The notes below the pieces were generated by a model. That model did not search any database, was not told the DNA's origin, and saw nothing but the letters and a program-made list of their open reading frames with translations. A program made the position numbers and the translations under genes. 41,897 nucleotides of DNA from Stieleria sedimenti. GTDB lineage: Bacteria; Planctomycetota; Planctomycetia; Pirellulales; Pirellulaceae. Numbering within the stretch: position 1 is the first letter of the stretch; every line of letters starts with the position of its first letter. This document shows positions 24,927 through 33,731 of this stretch, in pieces. The stretch covers positions 1-41,897 of the forward strand of contig NZ_JANZKV010000098.1 in NCBI RefSeq assembly GCF_025060895.1, in the 5' to 3' direction.

Positions 24927-25005
24927 AAAAAAACGAGAGATCCCGGCCACGACAAAGAGAAGTTTCAATCGGAATCGCAACTTCGCTTCGTACACGAATC
25001 TCTCG
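24927..25005 (-). ncRNA. Candidate structured RNA or terminator, minus strand
   Basis: Read on the minus strand, an 8-bp closing stem (24998-25005 with 24934-24941) encloses a second 6-bp stem (24979-24984 with 24959-24964). The outer stem is followed directly by seven U residues (24927-24933). This is what a small RNA with its own terminator, or an attenuator ahead of the pseudouridine synthase gene 178 bp downstream, would look like. No Rfam family is recognised and no promoter was found. Confidence 0.3.
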
Positions 25006-25235
25006 CTCATTGAAGTTGTACGCGTTGTCGCATATCAGTCAAGAGCGACTGGTGCGTTCGAATTAAAAAAAAAGAAACGATTGTGAGCTGATTTCAACGA
25101 CAATTTTGGACTTCCAACATCACTTCACGGTGTGCCGCGCGCGTGAGCGCCGCGCAACCGGTTAACCTTTATGACGCTGGTTCTGTTTGAACGTGACCGA
25201 CCGCCCAAGTACTTCCTGCTATCAGCCAACGCGAC

Positions 25236-26657
25236 ATGCAACCGGCTATCGATCTATCCGAAACATCTCACTTGCACTTCGTGACCGGAACGCTTGCCCA
25301 GCATGCGGTCCGCGAGATCGTCGACGCGCTCGCCGTGCGGCATGCGTTTGACTATTCGATCGGTGTCATGCCGATCACCGTGGCTGCGTTGATGACCCCG
25401 AAATGGGTCGCGCGGAAGCTGGATTTGCCCAAGCAAGCGACTCATTTGATCGTGCCGGGGTTCTGTGAATCGGGAATCGAAACGTTGCGCTCCCAGGTCG
25501 CGGCCGAAGTCGTTGTCGGACCGAATGATTGTCGCGACATGGCGGAACTGTTTGGTGAATCGCGTTCCGAGATCGACCTCAGTCGCTTTGACATCGAGAT
25601 CATTGCGGAGATCAATCATGTCCCGAGGCTGACCCGGGATGAATTTTTGACCGCTGCATTACAACTGATTCGCGACGGTGCGGATCGAATTGATGTCGGG
25701 TGTGATCCAACCGCACGCTTTGAATCGATTGCCGACTACATCGGCGCGCTGGTCTCGCAAGGCATCCCCGTTTCGGTCGATACGTTTGACCCTTGGGAAG
25801 CGGAAGCGGCTTGTCGTGCCGGTGCGTCGCTGGTGTTGAGCGTGAATGCTCAGAATCGTGAGCATGCGCCGCGGTGGGGCACGGAGGTTGTCGTGATTCC
25901 TGATTCTCCGTCCGATCTCAGCAGCCTGGATGAAACGATCGAGTATTTGTCGCAGCGGAACGTCCCGATGCGATTGGATCCGATTTTGGAGCCGATTGGT
26001 TCGGGGCTGGCGGCCAGCATCGTGCGTTATGCGGAGGTGCGGCGGCGCTATCCCGAGTTGCCGATGATGATGGGGATCGGCAACGTGACGGAATTGACCG
26101 ACGCCGATTCGGCCGGCATCAACACGGTGCTGTTGGGGATCTGTCAGGAGCTGGGGATTCAAAGTGTCCTGACCACCCAGGTGATCAATTGGGCGCGCTC
26201 TTCGGTGCGTGAGTGTGACCATGCCCGACGTCTGGTGCATGCGGCGGTCCGAAACGGCATTCCACCCAAGAATTTGTCCGAAGAATTGGTGTTGCTGCGC
26301 GACCGAAGGCTTCGTTCGTTTCCGTTGGACACTCTGGAGGGGCTTTCCCAGGCCATCAAGGACAACAACTACCGTTTGTTCGCCCAAGATGATGCGATCC
26401 ACTTGGTCTCGCGGCAGCTGTATCTTCGCGACCAGGACCCGTTTTTGCTGTTCGAGCGGCTGCTGAACGAGCCGATTGCCGACAATGTGGACCGCGGGCA
26501 CGCGTTTTATCTAGGCTACGAAATGGCCAAAGCGTCGATCGCATTGACCTTAGGGAAGCAGTACGAGCAAGATCGCGCACTTAATTGGGGGTTTTTGACC
26601 CGCCGCGAGGATCTGCATCGCATCGCTCGCAGCAGCCGTCACCGCAGGGAGCCATAA
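25236..26657 (+). CDS. Dihydropteroate-synthase-related protein (methanopterin type)
   Basis: The 473-residue protein has an N-terminal alpha/beta part ('LHFVTGTLAQHAVREIVDAL', 'GVMPITVAALMTPKWVARKL') like the DUF6513 region. It is followed by a DHPS-like barrel from about residue 120: 'IIAEINHVPRLTRDEFLTAA', 'GADRIDVGCDPTARFESIAD', 'PVSVDTFDPWEAEAACRAGA', 'MRLDPILEPIGSGL'. Such DHPS-related proteins occur in methanogens and in bacteria with H4MPT-linked C1 enzymes, including planctomycetes, and are thought to join the pterin and arylamine parts of methanopterin. Classical folate DHPS is shorter and lacks the N-terminal part. The C-terminal 110 residues are less conserved. It stands alone and no other C1 gene is adjacent. 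Confidence 0.8.
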   Translation: MQPAIDLSETSHLHFVTGTLAQHAVREIVDALAVRHAFDYSIGVMPITVAALMTPKWVARKLDLPKQATHLIVPGFCESGIETLRSQVAAEVVVGPNDCRDMAELFGESRSEIDLSRFDIEIIAEINHVPRLTRDEFLTAALQLIRDGADRIDVGCDPTARFESIADYIGALVSQGIPVSVDTFDPWEAEAACRAGASLVLSVNAQNREHAPRWGTEVVVIPDSPSDLSSLDETIEYLSQRNVPMRLDPILEPIGSGLAASIVRYAEVRRRYPELPMMMGIGNVTELTDADSAGINTVLLGICQELGIQSVLTTQVINWARSSVRECDHARRLVHAAVRNGIPPKNLSEELVLLRDRRLRSFPLDTLEGLSQAIKDNNYRLFAQDDAIHLVSRQLYLRDQDPFLLFERLLNEPIADNVDRGHAFYLGYEMAKASIALTLGKQYEQDRALNWGFLTRREDLHRIARSSRHRREP

Positions 26658-26667
26658 TTGCATTCAC

Positions 26668-26681
26668 CCGCAACTGCGGGA
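26668..26681 (+). terminator. Short hairpin after the DHPS-related gene
   Basis: CCCGC (26668-26672) pairs with GCGGG (26677-26681) around a 4-nt loop, 11 nt past the stop. It is GC-rich but short and has no clear T-run, so termination is only possible. Confidence 0.25.
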
Positions 26682-26831
26682 TTTGGGACCAACTCTCGCC
26701 TTTTGAATCTAGCCGGGCAGTGTAGACTGTAGTGTCCAAATGTAGCCGGCCGGTCAAGACGGAGAGACCTGTAGAACGCTGCGTTTGATTTTGCCCTCTC
26801 GCTATTCGTAAAACGACGGACCGTCGCGACG

Positions 26832-27953
26832 ATGGAATCCACCACACGCTTCGAACCCAATCCCACGGTTACTTTTCGAGGCACCGTTAACACCAGCGGT
26901 GACGCGAAACTCGTTCATTGGTATGACCACCTGATCGAGCGACAGAAGGTCAGTTGGACGGGGCACCATCACATGCTTCGTCTGCTCGGCCGTGGTGGCC
27001 AGGGCGAGGTCTATCTGACGGAGTATCGCGGGACCGACGGGTTTACGGTCCCGGTCGCGATGAAGGTGTTCTCCCCCGAGCACTACCAAAACGCCCGCGC
27101 CTACGACGAGGCGATGCGGCGGATCGCGACGATCGCATCCAAAGTCGCCTTGATTCAGCACGACAACCTGCTGGCGGTGCAAAACTTTTTCGAACGTCAC
27201 CGGATCCGCATCATGATGATGGAATGGGTCGACGGCTATGACCTTCGCCAGCTGCTCGCACCCAGTTGCCTGAAACTGTTGGGCCAGCATTTGGACAACC
27301 GTCGGTTCAAATACATCAACGATGTGATCATCACCAAGGGACCCGACCATTCGCGTTTCAAGGCCGGCATCGCCGTGGCCATCATGCGCGAGTGCTTGGC
27401 GGCACTGGCGGCGCTGCACCGCGAAGGCATCGTGCATGGCGACGTCAAACCCGCTAACATCATGCTCAAACGCAGCGGCCACACCAAACTGATCGATTTG
27501 GGGTCGGCGATCGAATACAAGAATCCGCCCCGCGAACGCGAATGCACTCCGATGTATGCGGCTCCGGAGATCTTGGAAAACGAATTGGCGACCCCACGCA
27601 GTGACTTGGCAAGTGTCGGCTACGTGTTGATCGAATTGCTCAGCGGACGAAACATTTTTGCGGGCAAAGAAAGCCTGCGTGATCTGGTGGAAGCCAAACT
27701 CGCTTTGCCGTCGCGACTGGAAGAAGTGTTGCCGGCGGACATCAGTCGCAACGATTTGTTGATGAACTTTCTGGTCGGGTTGATCTCACCCGACCCGAAT
27801 TTACGATTCCCCAATGCCGAAGCCGCCGAGCATGTCGACACCGGTGCGGCGGCATTTCATCGACAATTGGTCATCGGTGACATGTCGACCGAATACAACA
27901 ATGATATCCGGCTTTGGCTGGAAGAACTCCGACGACTCGAAATCGAATTGTGA
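26832..27953 (+). CDS. Ser/Thr protein kinase (Hanks type, probably active)
   Basis: The 373-residue protein has no membrane helix. The Gly loop is GRGGQGEV (53-60), the ATP Lys is Lys78 in 'VAMKVF', and the catalytic loop is 'VHGDVKPANIML' with Asp204 kept while Arg is Gly. DFG is DLG (222-224), APE is present (244-246), and 'SDLASVGYVLIELLSG' is the usual DxxS/G helix. The Arg-to-Gly change occurs in bacterial kinases that do not need activation-loop phosphorylation. A 45-residue lead-in and an insert of about 35 residues before 'FKAGIAVAIMRECL' are unusual. The stop overlaps the start of the inositol phosphatase gene by 4 nt (GTGA), so they are co-translated. The target is unknown. Confidence 0.87.
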   Translation: MESTTRFEPNPTVTFRGTVNTSGDAKLVHWYDHLIERQKVSWTGHHHMLRLLGRGGQGEVYLTEYRGTDGFTVPVAMKVFSPEHYQNARAYDEAMRRIATIASKVALIQHDNLLAVQNFFERHRIRIMMMEWVDGYDLRQLLAPSCLKLLGQHLDNRRFKYINDVIITKGPDHSRFKAGIAVAIMRECLAALAALHREGIVHGDVKPANIMLKRSGHTKLIDLGSAIEYKNPPRERECTPMYAAPEILENELATPRSDLASVGYVLIELLSGRNIFAGKESLRDLVEAKLALPSRLEEVLPADISRNDLLMNFLVGLISPDPNLRFPNAEAAEHVDTGAAAFHRQLVIGDMSTEYNNDIRLWLEELRRLEIEL

Positions 27954-28750
27954 ATCAAGAACACTTGGACCTGGCGATCAAGGCCGCGAAAGCCGGCGCC
28001 GTGGAACTGTTGAGCCGATGGGAAAACCGAACCGTTTCCGAAAAGGCTCCCAAAGATCTCGTCACCGATGCCGACCTGGCATCACAGAAAGCGATTCGCA
28101 AGATCCTGATGGACGCCTTCGGCGGCTATGCGTTCGTGGGTGAAGAAGAGGGCGAAAATGATCCGCCCGCGGCGGTTCGCGATGGCGCCGCCGACGCGCC
28201 GCCGTGCTGGGTCGTCGATCCGCTCGATGGAACCGTCAACTACGTGCACCGCCTGCAATCCTTCGCCGTTTCGATCGGTCTGTACCACGCCGGCAAGATG
28301 CGTTTGGGCGTGATCCTCGACCCCGTCTCCAACGAACTGTTCTCCGCCGTCGATGGCGCCGGCGCACACCTCAACGGGCGGCCGATCCGGGCCAGCGATT
28401 GCGAAGACCTCTCCCAGGCGCTGGTCGCGTGCAGTTTTCCCGCCGGCGTCAAAGCGGATTCGCCGGAGGTCGCCCGGTTCGTCAAAGTCCTCGAACGCTG
28501 CCGCTCACTTCGCCGCCTCGGCTCCTGTGCACTCAACATGTGCTACGTCGCCGCCGGACGTCTGGACGGCTATTGGGCGACCAACGTCTGCCCCTGGGAC
28601 TCCGCCGCCGGTACCGTCATCGCTCGCGAAGCCGGGGCGCAACTGACTGCCTATGACGGATCCGAATTGGACGACTGGTTGCCAAAATTCTGTGTCACCG
28701 CGACCAAACCGATGCACGAAACCATGGTCGGCCTGCTCGGCACGAATTGA
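27950..28750 (+). CDS. Inositol monophosphatase family protein
   Basis: I chose the GTG at 27950, overlapping the kinase stop as GTGA. It gives 266 residues and the usual start 'HLDLAIKAAKAGAVELL'. All family metal motifs are present: the acidic 'FVGEEEGEN' (Glu65-67), 'WVVDPLDGTVNYVH' (Asp90, Asp93) and 'CPWDSAAGTVIAREAGA' (Asp217). The enzyme hydrolyses a sugar or inositol phosphate in the cytoplasm; SuhB, CysQ-type and histidinol-phosphatase relatives share these motifs, so the substrate is not fixed. The tail 'HETMVGLLGTN' is normal. The flavin reductase gene starts 26 nt later. Confidence 0.9.
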   Translation: MNQEHLDLAIKAAKAGAVELLSRWENRTVSEKAPKDLVTDADLASQKAIRKILMDAFGGYAFVGEEEGENDPPAAVRDGAADAPPCWVVDPLDGTVNYVHRLQSFAVSIGLYHAGKMRLGVILDPVSNELFSAVDGAGAHLNGRPIRASDCEDLSQALVACSFPAGVKADSPEVARFVKVLERCRSLRRLGSCALNMCYVAAGRLDGYWATNVCPWDSAAGTVIAREAGAQLTAYDGSELDDWLPKFCVTATKPMHETMVGLLGTN

Positions 28751-28776
28751 TCGGTTTTGAATCCCGGGAGACCGAA

Positions 28777-29358
28777 ATGGAATTTGACGTCGAAAAACTG
28801 ACGCTGCAAGAAACCTACCTGCGTTTGGTGCAATTGATCACGCCCCGACCGATCGCGTGGGTTTCGACGCTGTCGGTCGACGGCGTCCCCAACCTCGCAC
28901 CGTTTTCATTCTTCAGCGGCGTCGGGGCGAACCCGCCGACGGTCTGCTTCGCCCCGGCCAACAACGCCCAGGGACTGCCCAAAGACACGCTGGAAAACGT
29001 GCGGCGCACCGGGCAGTTTGTGGTCAACATCGTGACCGAGTCGGTCGCCCAAGCGATGCACCGAAGCAGCGACGAACTGGGGTCGGAAATCGACGAATTT
29101 CAACACGTCGGCGTCGAGCCCATCGAATCGGTCAAAGTCAAACCGCCACGCGTCCGATCCGCCGTTGCCGCCATGGAGTGCACCCTTCATTCGGCGATCA
29201 CGCTGGGAACCGGTCCCGCCGGAGCGAATCTGGTGATCGGAAACGTCGTCTACTTCCACGTCGACGATAACCTGGTCGACCACAAAGCCCTGCACACGAT
29301 CGCACGCGTCGGACGCCGCGAATACACCGAAGTCAAAGAGACCTTTCGTTTAGAGTGA
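28777..29358 (+). CDS. Flavin reductase-like FMN-binding protein
   Basis: The ATG at 28777 is supported by GGGAG about 8 nt upstream; the in-frame ATG at 28747 overlaps the previous gene and has no such site. The product (193 residues) has the split-barrel FMN fold of the flavin reductase/DIM6 family: 'LITPRPIAWVSTLSVDGVPN', 'LAPFSFFSGVGANPPTVCFA' and 'DTLENVRRTGQFVVNIVT'. The end 'NVVYFHVDDNLVD' and 'HTIARVGRREYTEV' is typical. It probably supplies reduced flavin or acts as a small FMN oxidoreductase. It is the third gene of a probable operon with the kinase and phosphatase and converges on the NRPS gene. Confidence 0.85.
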   Translation: MEFDVEKLTLQETYLRLVQLITPRPIAWVSTLSVDGVPNLAPFSFFSGVGANPPTVCFAPANNAQGLPKDTLENVRRTGQFVVNIVTESVAQAMHRSSDELGSEIDEFQHVGVEPIESVKVKPPRVRSAVAAMECTLHSAITLGTGPAGANLVIGNVVYFHVDDNLVDHKALHTIARVGRREYTEVKETFRLE

Positions 29359-29487
29359 AAACAACGGGTTCCCAGTAATCAGTACTCAGTACCCAAACCC
29401 GGCCTTCCCCGTGGCGGTTTTAATCGCCCGGTCCGGCCGCACGTCTGATCTCTCGTCTTTCCAGGTTTCCGTGCCATGCCCCAGGTC

Positions 29488-29524
29488 GAGGCCCGAACGC
29501 TTGCGCGAATCGGCTGATGTCAAT
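29488..29524. repeat. Half-copy of the nested palindrome found at the window start
   Basis: GAGGCCCGAACGCTTGCGCG and the following CGGCTGATGTCAAT match positions 32-69, the inner left part of the nested palindrome at the window's left edge, with a few changes. The right half is not present, so this is a remnant. Confidence 0.6.
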
Positions 29525-29563
29525 CGTGTTTTTGATGCCCAACCGGTCCATGCTCATTCATTG

Positions 29564-29588
29564 CGTTCCAAGGCGCAGCCTTGGAACG
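29564..29588. terminator. Perfect 10-bp hairpin between convergent genes
   Basis: CGTTCCAAGG (29564-29573) pairs perfectly with CCTTGGAACG (29579-29588) around CGCAG. It stands between the ends of the flavin reductase and NRPS genes, so it could terminate transcription from both sides. Similar 'GTTCCxxGG' palindromes are common dispersed repeats, so a repeat identity is equally likely. Confidence 0.5.
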
Positions 29589-29605
29589 AGGGTCTTGCCA
29601 CCATC

Positions 29606-29629
29606 ATTCTGCCCCGAATCATTCTGCCA
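29606..29629. repeat. ATTCTGCC dispersed repeat, copy 2
   Basis: This 24-bp stretch is 22 of 24 identical to 7444-7467. It overlaps the last codons of the NRPS gene on the other strand, so the gene end may derive from the repeat. Confidence 0.65.
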
Positions 29630-32600
29630 TCCCTCCCTTTACTCCCACCGACGCCACAAACCGTGCGATCTGATCGGCGATCTCGCCGGCTCCGGGTGAC
29701 TTCACCATGCTGTGATGATGCCCGCTGACCATGCCAACGGTGACCTCGCCGGTCCAACGCCCCCAACCACGATCGGGACGCTCATCGGCCTTGCCTGGAA
29801 CATCACGCGGACGCAACAGCAACACCGGGACGTCCATCGGTTGAATCTCATACCCTTGGCAAAGCTCCACATGGTGTGCGAACAACCGCTGTAGATCGGC
29901 GATGGCTTTCTGCACGACCGCCGTCGGAGTGTCCTGTTGAAGCACGCCCAGTCGCTGCGCGTGTTCATACAAAAACGGCAATTGCTCGTCGGCGGAAAGT
30001 TCACTGAGTTCGTCCAGCGACAGTTCCAGACCATACTCCAGTCCCGCCGATGCCGATTCCGGATCGCACCGCTCGGGTACCGTGGAATCTAACAAAATCA
30101 ATCCCGCCACGTCCGCGCCGTCGGCGGCAAGCTGCCGTGCGACTTCGAAGGCGATGACGCCGCCGAGTGACCAACCGCCGATCAAATAGGGACCCGACCG
30201 CTGGCGACGCCGGATCGACCGGACATAGTCACTGGCCATTTCACTCAACGTGGTCGGCAGACGTTCGTCACCGTGTAGTCCCCGCGAACGAATTGCGACC
30301 AGCGGCTGATCGTCGGGAAGCCTCCTCGCCAGTTCGCGGTAACAGACGACGATGCCGCCCGGCGGATGGATCATGAACACGGGGGCCGCATCGCCAGACC
30401 GTTTCAGTTCCACCAGCAACGCCTCGGCATCTTTCGTCGATTCGGTCTCCGCGTCCGAAACGGCAGTCCGGCAACCGTGGATCGACGCGTCTCCGAAACG
30501 GGCGCGAAGGCTCGGTTCATGCAGATCCACCAAACGGCTGGCCACCGAACGGATGTCGCCCAAATCAAACAGCAACGCGGTGGGGATCGAGAAACCAAGC
30601 TCATCGGACAACTCAGACGTCAGCACCGCTGCCTGCAACGACGTTCCCCCGGCTTCGAAAAAATTGACATCGATTCCGATGGAATCCTGCTCCAACGCTG
30701 CGGCGAAGCGATGCTCCAAGAACTGTTCCAGTTCGTTACGCGGCGGCAACACATTGTCGGTCGATGCGTCCTTGGACACCGGTTCGGGTAGCCGCTTGCG
30801 ATCAATTTTGCCGCTCGTATTGAGCGGAAGTTGATCCAGCAGATGGATCGACGCAGGACGCTTGTACGGGGGCAGGCTGGCCGCGAGATGACGGTTCAAT
30901 GCGTCGTGTTGTGACGCGTCGACCCCCGCGACGAAGGCGGCAAGACGTTCGCCTGGCGTTCCAACCTGGGTCACCTTGACCGCCGCCCGCTCGACGCCTG
31001 GAAAACGCTCGATCGTCCGCTCGATCTCCTCCAATTCGATGCGATAGCCCCGCAGCTTGACTTGGTGATCGACGCGGCCGAGAAACTCGATCGTGCCATC
31101 GCCGCGCCGCCGACCGAGATCACCCGTCAGATAGACTCGGCTCGGCTTGCCGTCGCCGTCGCGGATCTGTTGCGAGGTGACGAAGGCTTGCTCGGTCAAT
31201 TCAGGTTGATTGAGATAGCCGTCTGCCAAACCGCGACCGCTGATCACGATCTGTCCCGGAACGCCCACCGGGACCGGTGCCAGTAGCGTGTCGACCACGT
31301 GAACGTGCACCCCATCAATCTCATGGCCGATCGGAATGCGACTCCCCGACGGGACTTCCGTTACGCGATGCGCCGTAACTTGGCAAGCGGCCTCGGTCGG
31401 ACCATAAAAATTCCAAAGCTCACCACCGACTAGGGAATGAATGAATTCGGGCAACTCTGTCGGCATCGTTTCGCCGCCGGTCCAGATCTGTCGCACCGAC
31501 GTGCACTCGGCAAATCGGGGATGCGCCGCGAACGCCCGCAAGACACCGGGGACGGCTTGCAGAATCGTGACGCGATCGCGAATGATCTGTTCGATCAACT
31601 GGTCCAGATCCAGGCGTGCCGGATCATCGGGCCACACCAGCGACGCGTTCTGTTGGGCGGTTGTCACGACCAGCGGCAACGTCGCATCGAACTGATGGGA
31701 TAGCAGAACGAGCGCACGGTCGGACGGTAAGAACGGCGTCGCACGCTGTTGCCAACGCATCGCGTTTGTGATCGCGGCGTGAGAAACCATGACGCCTTTC
31801 GGACGTCCGGTCGAACCCGAGGTGTAGATCACGTAGGCCAGGTCGTCGGGCGAACAATGATGACAAGTCGGTGTAGCCCGGTGGTCCACTTCGTCCACCG
31901 ACACGACGGCCACGCCGAGAACGTTTGCCCATGGTTCGTTCGGCGCGGCAACGACGAATTCAATCGCCGCATCGCGTCGCAGCATCTCGGGCGAGACCGC
32001 CGGTTGATCGGCGTCGATCGGGATCGGCGTCGCGCCGCAGTACATCACGCCCAGGATTCCCACCCAGGCATCGCGACCGCGCTTCATACAGACCGGAATC
32101 ATCGCGCCGGGTTTGACACCGCGTTGTTGCAGACAGGTCGCGAAGCGTTGTGCATCGGCGACGATTTCGTGATCCGAATCGCCGAGCAAGTCGATCAACG
32201 TCTCACGCGGAACGTTCGAATCGTCTGGGGCGGATCGCTGACAATCGGCCCAGCGGGCATGTTTCACCGGACATTGCGGATCGGCGACCAACTGATCGGA
32301 CAATGCGATGAATTGCCGGGCCATCGAATCGATCGTGTCAGCGGCAAATAGATCGCGGCAATAACAGATCATGCCGCGGAGTTCATCGCCATGCAGTTCA
32401 AAGACGAACTCGACGTCGTAATGACAGCTCGTGTGCTGGACCGGAAAACTCTCTTGTCGCATGCCGGCGAAGTCGTCAAAGACGTGCTCGTTGCCGATGA
32501 CAAATCCCGCTCGGCCCTGCTCGCTGGCGATCTGTGATTTTTCGAACGTGCAGGAGACTTGAAACAACGGATGGCGACGCGGGTCACGCCCGACGCCACT

Positions 32601-33731
32601 TTCACGAACGATTTCAGCCAGCGGCAGCACTTCGCCCGCCAAGGCGTCGATCATGTTTCGTCCCACCGTTGCGATCAGTTCTTCCAGCGTCGGGTTGTTT
32701 GACAAATCAACGGTGATCGGAAGCAGATTGACGAAAAAACCGACCGTCTTTTCGAACTCCCGTTGGCTGCGTCCCGAAAACGGGGTCCCGATCGAAAACG
32801 AATCCTGGCCGGCGAACCGTCCGACCAGAACCTGCAGCAACGCCATCACCACGACGTTTCCGGTCACCCCCAATCGACGCGAAAGCGCCGTGACCTTGGC
32901 GCCCATTCCGGGCGGAAACTTCAGCGGGACCACCGACGCACGGTGCGTGAACGATGCGGGGCGCACAAAATCTGTCGGCCACTGGATCACCGGTGGCACA
33001 TCGGCCAATTGACGTTGCCAATACGCCGCGATCTTTTTTCCCCGGTCGCTGGCCACCAGATCGGCCTGGGAACTCACGAAACGTTCGTAGTTGCCCGGCG
33101 CAGGTGGCAGATTCGGTTGCCGGCCGCTCGCCAGCGCCGGATACAGCTGGCGGATTTCGTCCATGATCAAGACCAAGGACCAAAAATCGACCACGATGTG
33201 ATGCGTGGTCGCAACCATCACGACATCATCGGCGGCGATCCGAAAGGCTGCCAGACGAAGCAGCGGGCCACGCGTCAAATCGAACGGGCGGTTGATCTCT
33301 GCGGTCACCCGTGCGGCCAGTTCGGCTTGGCTTGCCGACGGCGTCTCCACCACACGAAACTCTGGCGTCAACGTCGCCTGAATCCGCTGGACAGGCTGAT
33401 GGGTTGAATCTGATGCGGCGAACACCGTCCGCAGTGCACTGTGCCGATCGACCAACGTTTCGACGGATCGTCGCATCGCGTCCAGGTCGATCGCCGAGCG
33501 AAACCGGGACGGCAGCGAGACGTTGTACGCAGTGACCTGTGGCGCCCGCTGGTACGCGTACCACAACGCTTGTTGCCCGGCCGAAAGCGGAAACTCGTCG
33601 GACGAATGCTGCTGCCGTTCGCCCTGCGCGGCCGCCTTCTCCTTCAACAAGCGGGCCAGCAACTCGCGCTTTTGTTGGCCTGACAGACTGTCCAACGCAT
33701 CATTCACGGGGCTGTCCGGGGACCGTGCCAT
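29619..33731 (-). CDS. Non-ribosomal peptide synthetase, C-A-PCP-TE
   Basis: I start at the ATG at 33731 (1370 residues), inside the last codons of the PKS gene; a GTG at 33707 is an alternative. After a short lead 'LSGQQKRELLARLLKEKAAA' come four domains. Condensation opens 'FPLSAGQQALWYAYQ' and has the active HHIVVD near residue 177. The adenylation domain has 'YTSGSTGRPKG' near 635, 'NFYGPTEAA', 'YLTGDLGRRRGDG', 'GRVDHQVKLRGYRIELEEIE' and 'NTSGKIDRKRLP'; the Asp of 'HQFDATLP' fits binding of an alpha-amino acid, but its identity is not read here. The carrier domain has 'FFEAGGTSLQA' near 1030. The thioesterase has 'GWSLGG' near 1188 and a His in 'GHHHSMVKSP'. It should accept the PKS chain, add one amino acid and release the product by hydrolysis or cyclisation. 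No epimerase or tailoring domain is present. Confidence 0.92.
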   Translation of the reverse strand: MARSPDSPVNDALDSLSGQQKRELLARLLKEKAAAQGERQQHSSDEFPLSAGQQALWYAYQRAPQVTAYNVSLPSRFRSAIDLDAMRRSVETLVDRHSALRTVFAASDSTHQPVQRIQATLTPEFRVVETPSASQAELAARVTAEINRPFDLTRGPLLRLAAFRIAADDVVMVATTHHIVVDFWSLVLIMDEIRQLYPALASGRQPNLPPAPGNYERFVSSQADLVASDRGKKIAAYWQRQLADVPPVIQWPTDFVRPASFTHRASVVPLKFPPGMGAKVTALSRRLGVTGNVVVMALLQVLVGRFAGQDSFSIGTPFSGRSQREFEKTVGFFVNLLPITVDLSNNPTLEELIATVGRNMIDALAGEVLPLAEIVRESGVGRDPRRHPLFQVSCTFEKSQIASEQGRAGFVIGNEHVFDDFAGMRQESFPVQHTSCHYDVEFVFELHGDELRGMICYCRDLFAADTIDSMARQFIALSDQLVADPQCPVKHARWADCQRSAPDDSNVPRETLIDLLGDSDHEIVADAQRFATCLQQRGVKPGAMIPVCMKRGRDAWVGILGVMYCGATPIPIDADQPAVSPEMLRRDAAIEFVVAAPNEPWANVLGVAVVSVDEVDHRATPTCHHCSPDDLAYVIYTSGSTGRPKGVMVSHAAITNAMRWQQRATPFLPSDRALVLLSHQFDATLPLVVTTAQQNASLVWPDDPARLDLDQLIEQIIRDRVTILQAVPGVLRAFAAHPRFAECTSVRQIWTGGETMPTELPEFIHSLVGGELWNFYGPTEAACQVTAHRVTEVPSGSRIPIGHEIDGVHVHVVDTLLAPVPVGVPGQIVISGRGLADGYLNQPELTEQAFVTSQQIRDGDGKPSRVYLTGDLGRRRGDGTIEFLGRVDHQVKLRGYRIELEEIERTIERFPGVERAAVKVTQVGTPGERLAAFVAGVDASQHDALNRHLAASLPPYKRPASIHLLDQLPLNTSGKIDRKRLPEPVSKDASTDNVLPPRNELEQFLEHRFAAALEQDSIGIDVNFFEAGGTSLQAAVLTSELSDELGFSIPTALLFDLGDIRSVASRLVDLHEPSLRARFGDASIHGCRTAVSDAETESTKDAEALLVELKRSGDAAPVFMIHPPGGIVVCYRELARRLPDDQPLVAIRSRGLHGDERLPTTLSEMASDYVRSIRRRQRSGPYLIGGWSLGGVIAFEVARQLAADGADVAGLILLDSTVPERCDPESASAGLEYGLELSLDELSELSADEQLPFLYEHAQRLGVLQQDTPTAVVQKAIADLQRLFAHHVELCQGYEIQPMDVPVLLLRPRDVPGKADERPDRGWGRWTGEVTVGMVSGHHHSMVKSPGAGEIADQIARFVASVGVKGGMAE

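Noticed and set aside
24750-25235. tRNA gene in the long intergenic gap
   Set aside because: No cloverleaf with a T-arm (GTTCRANNC) and acceptor stem could be formed.
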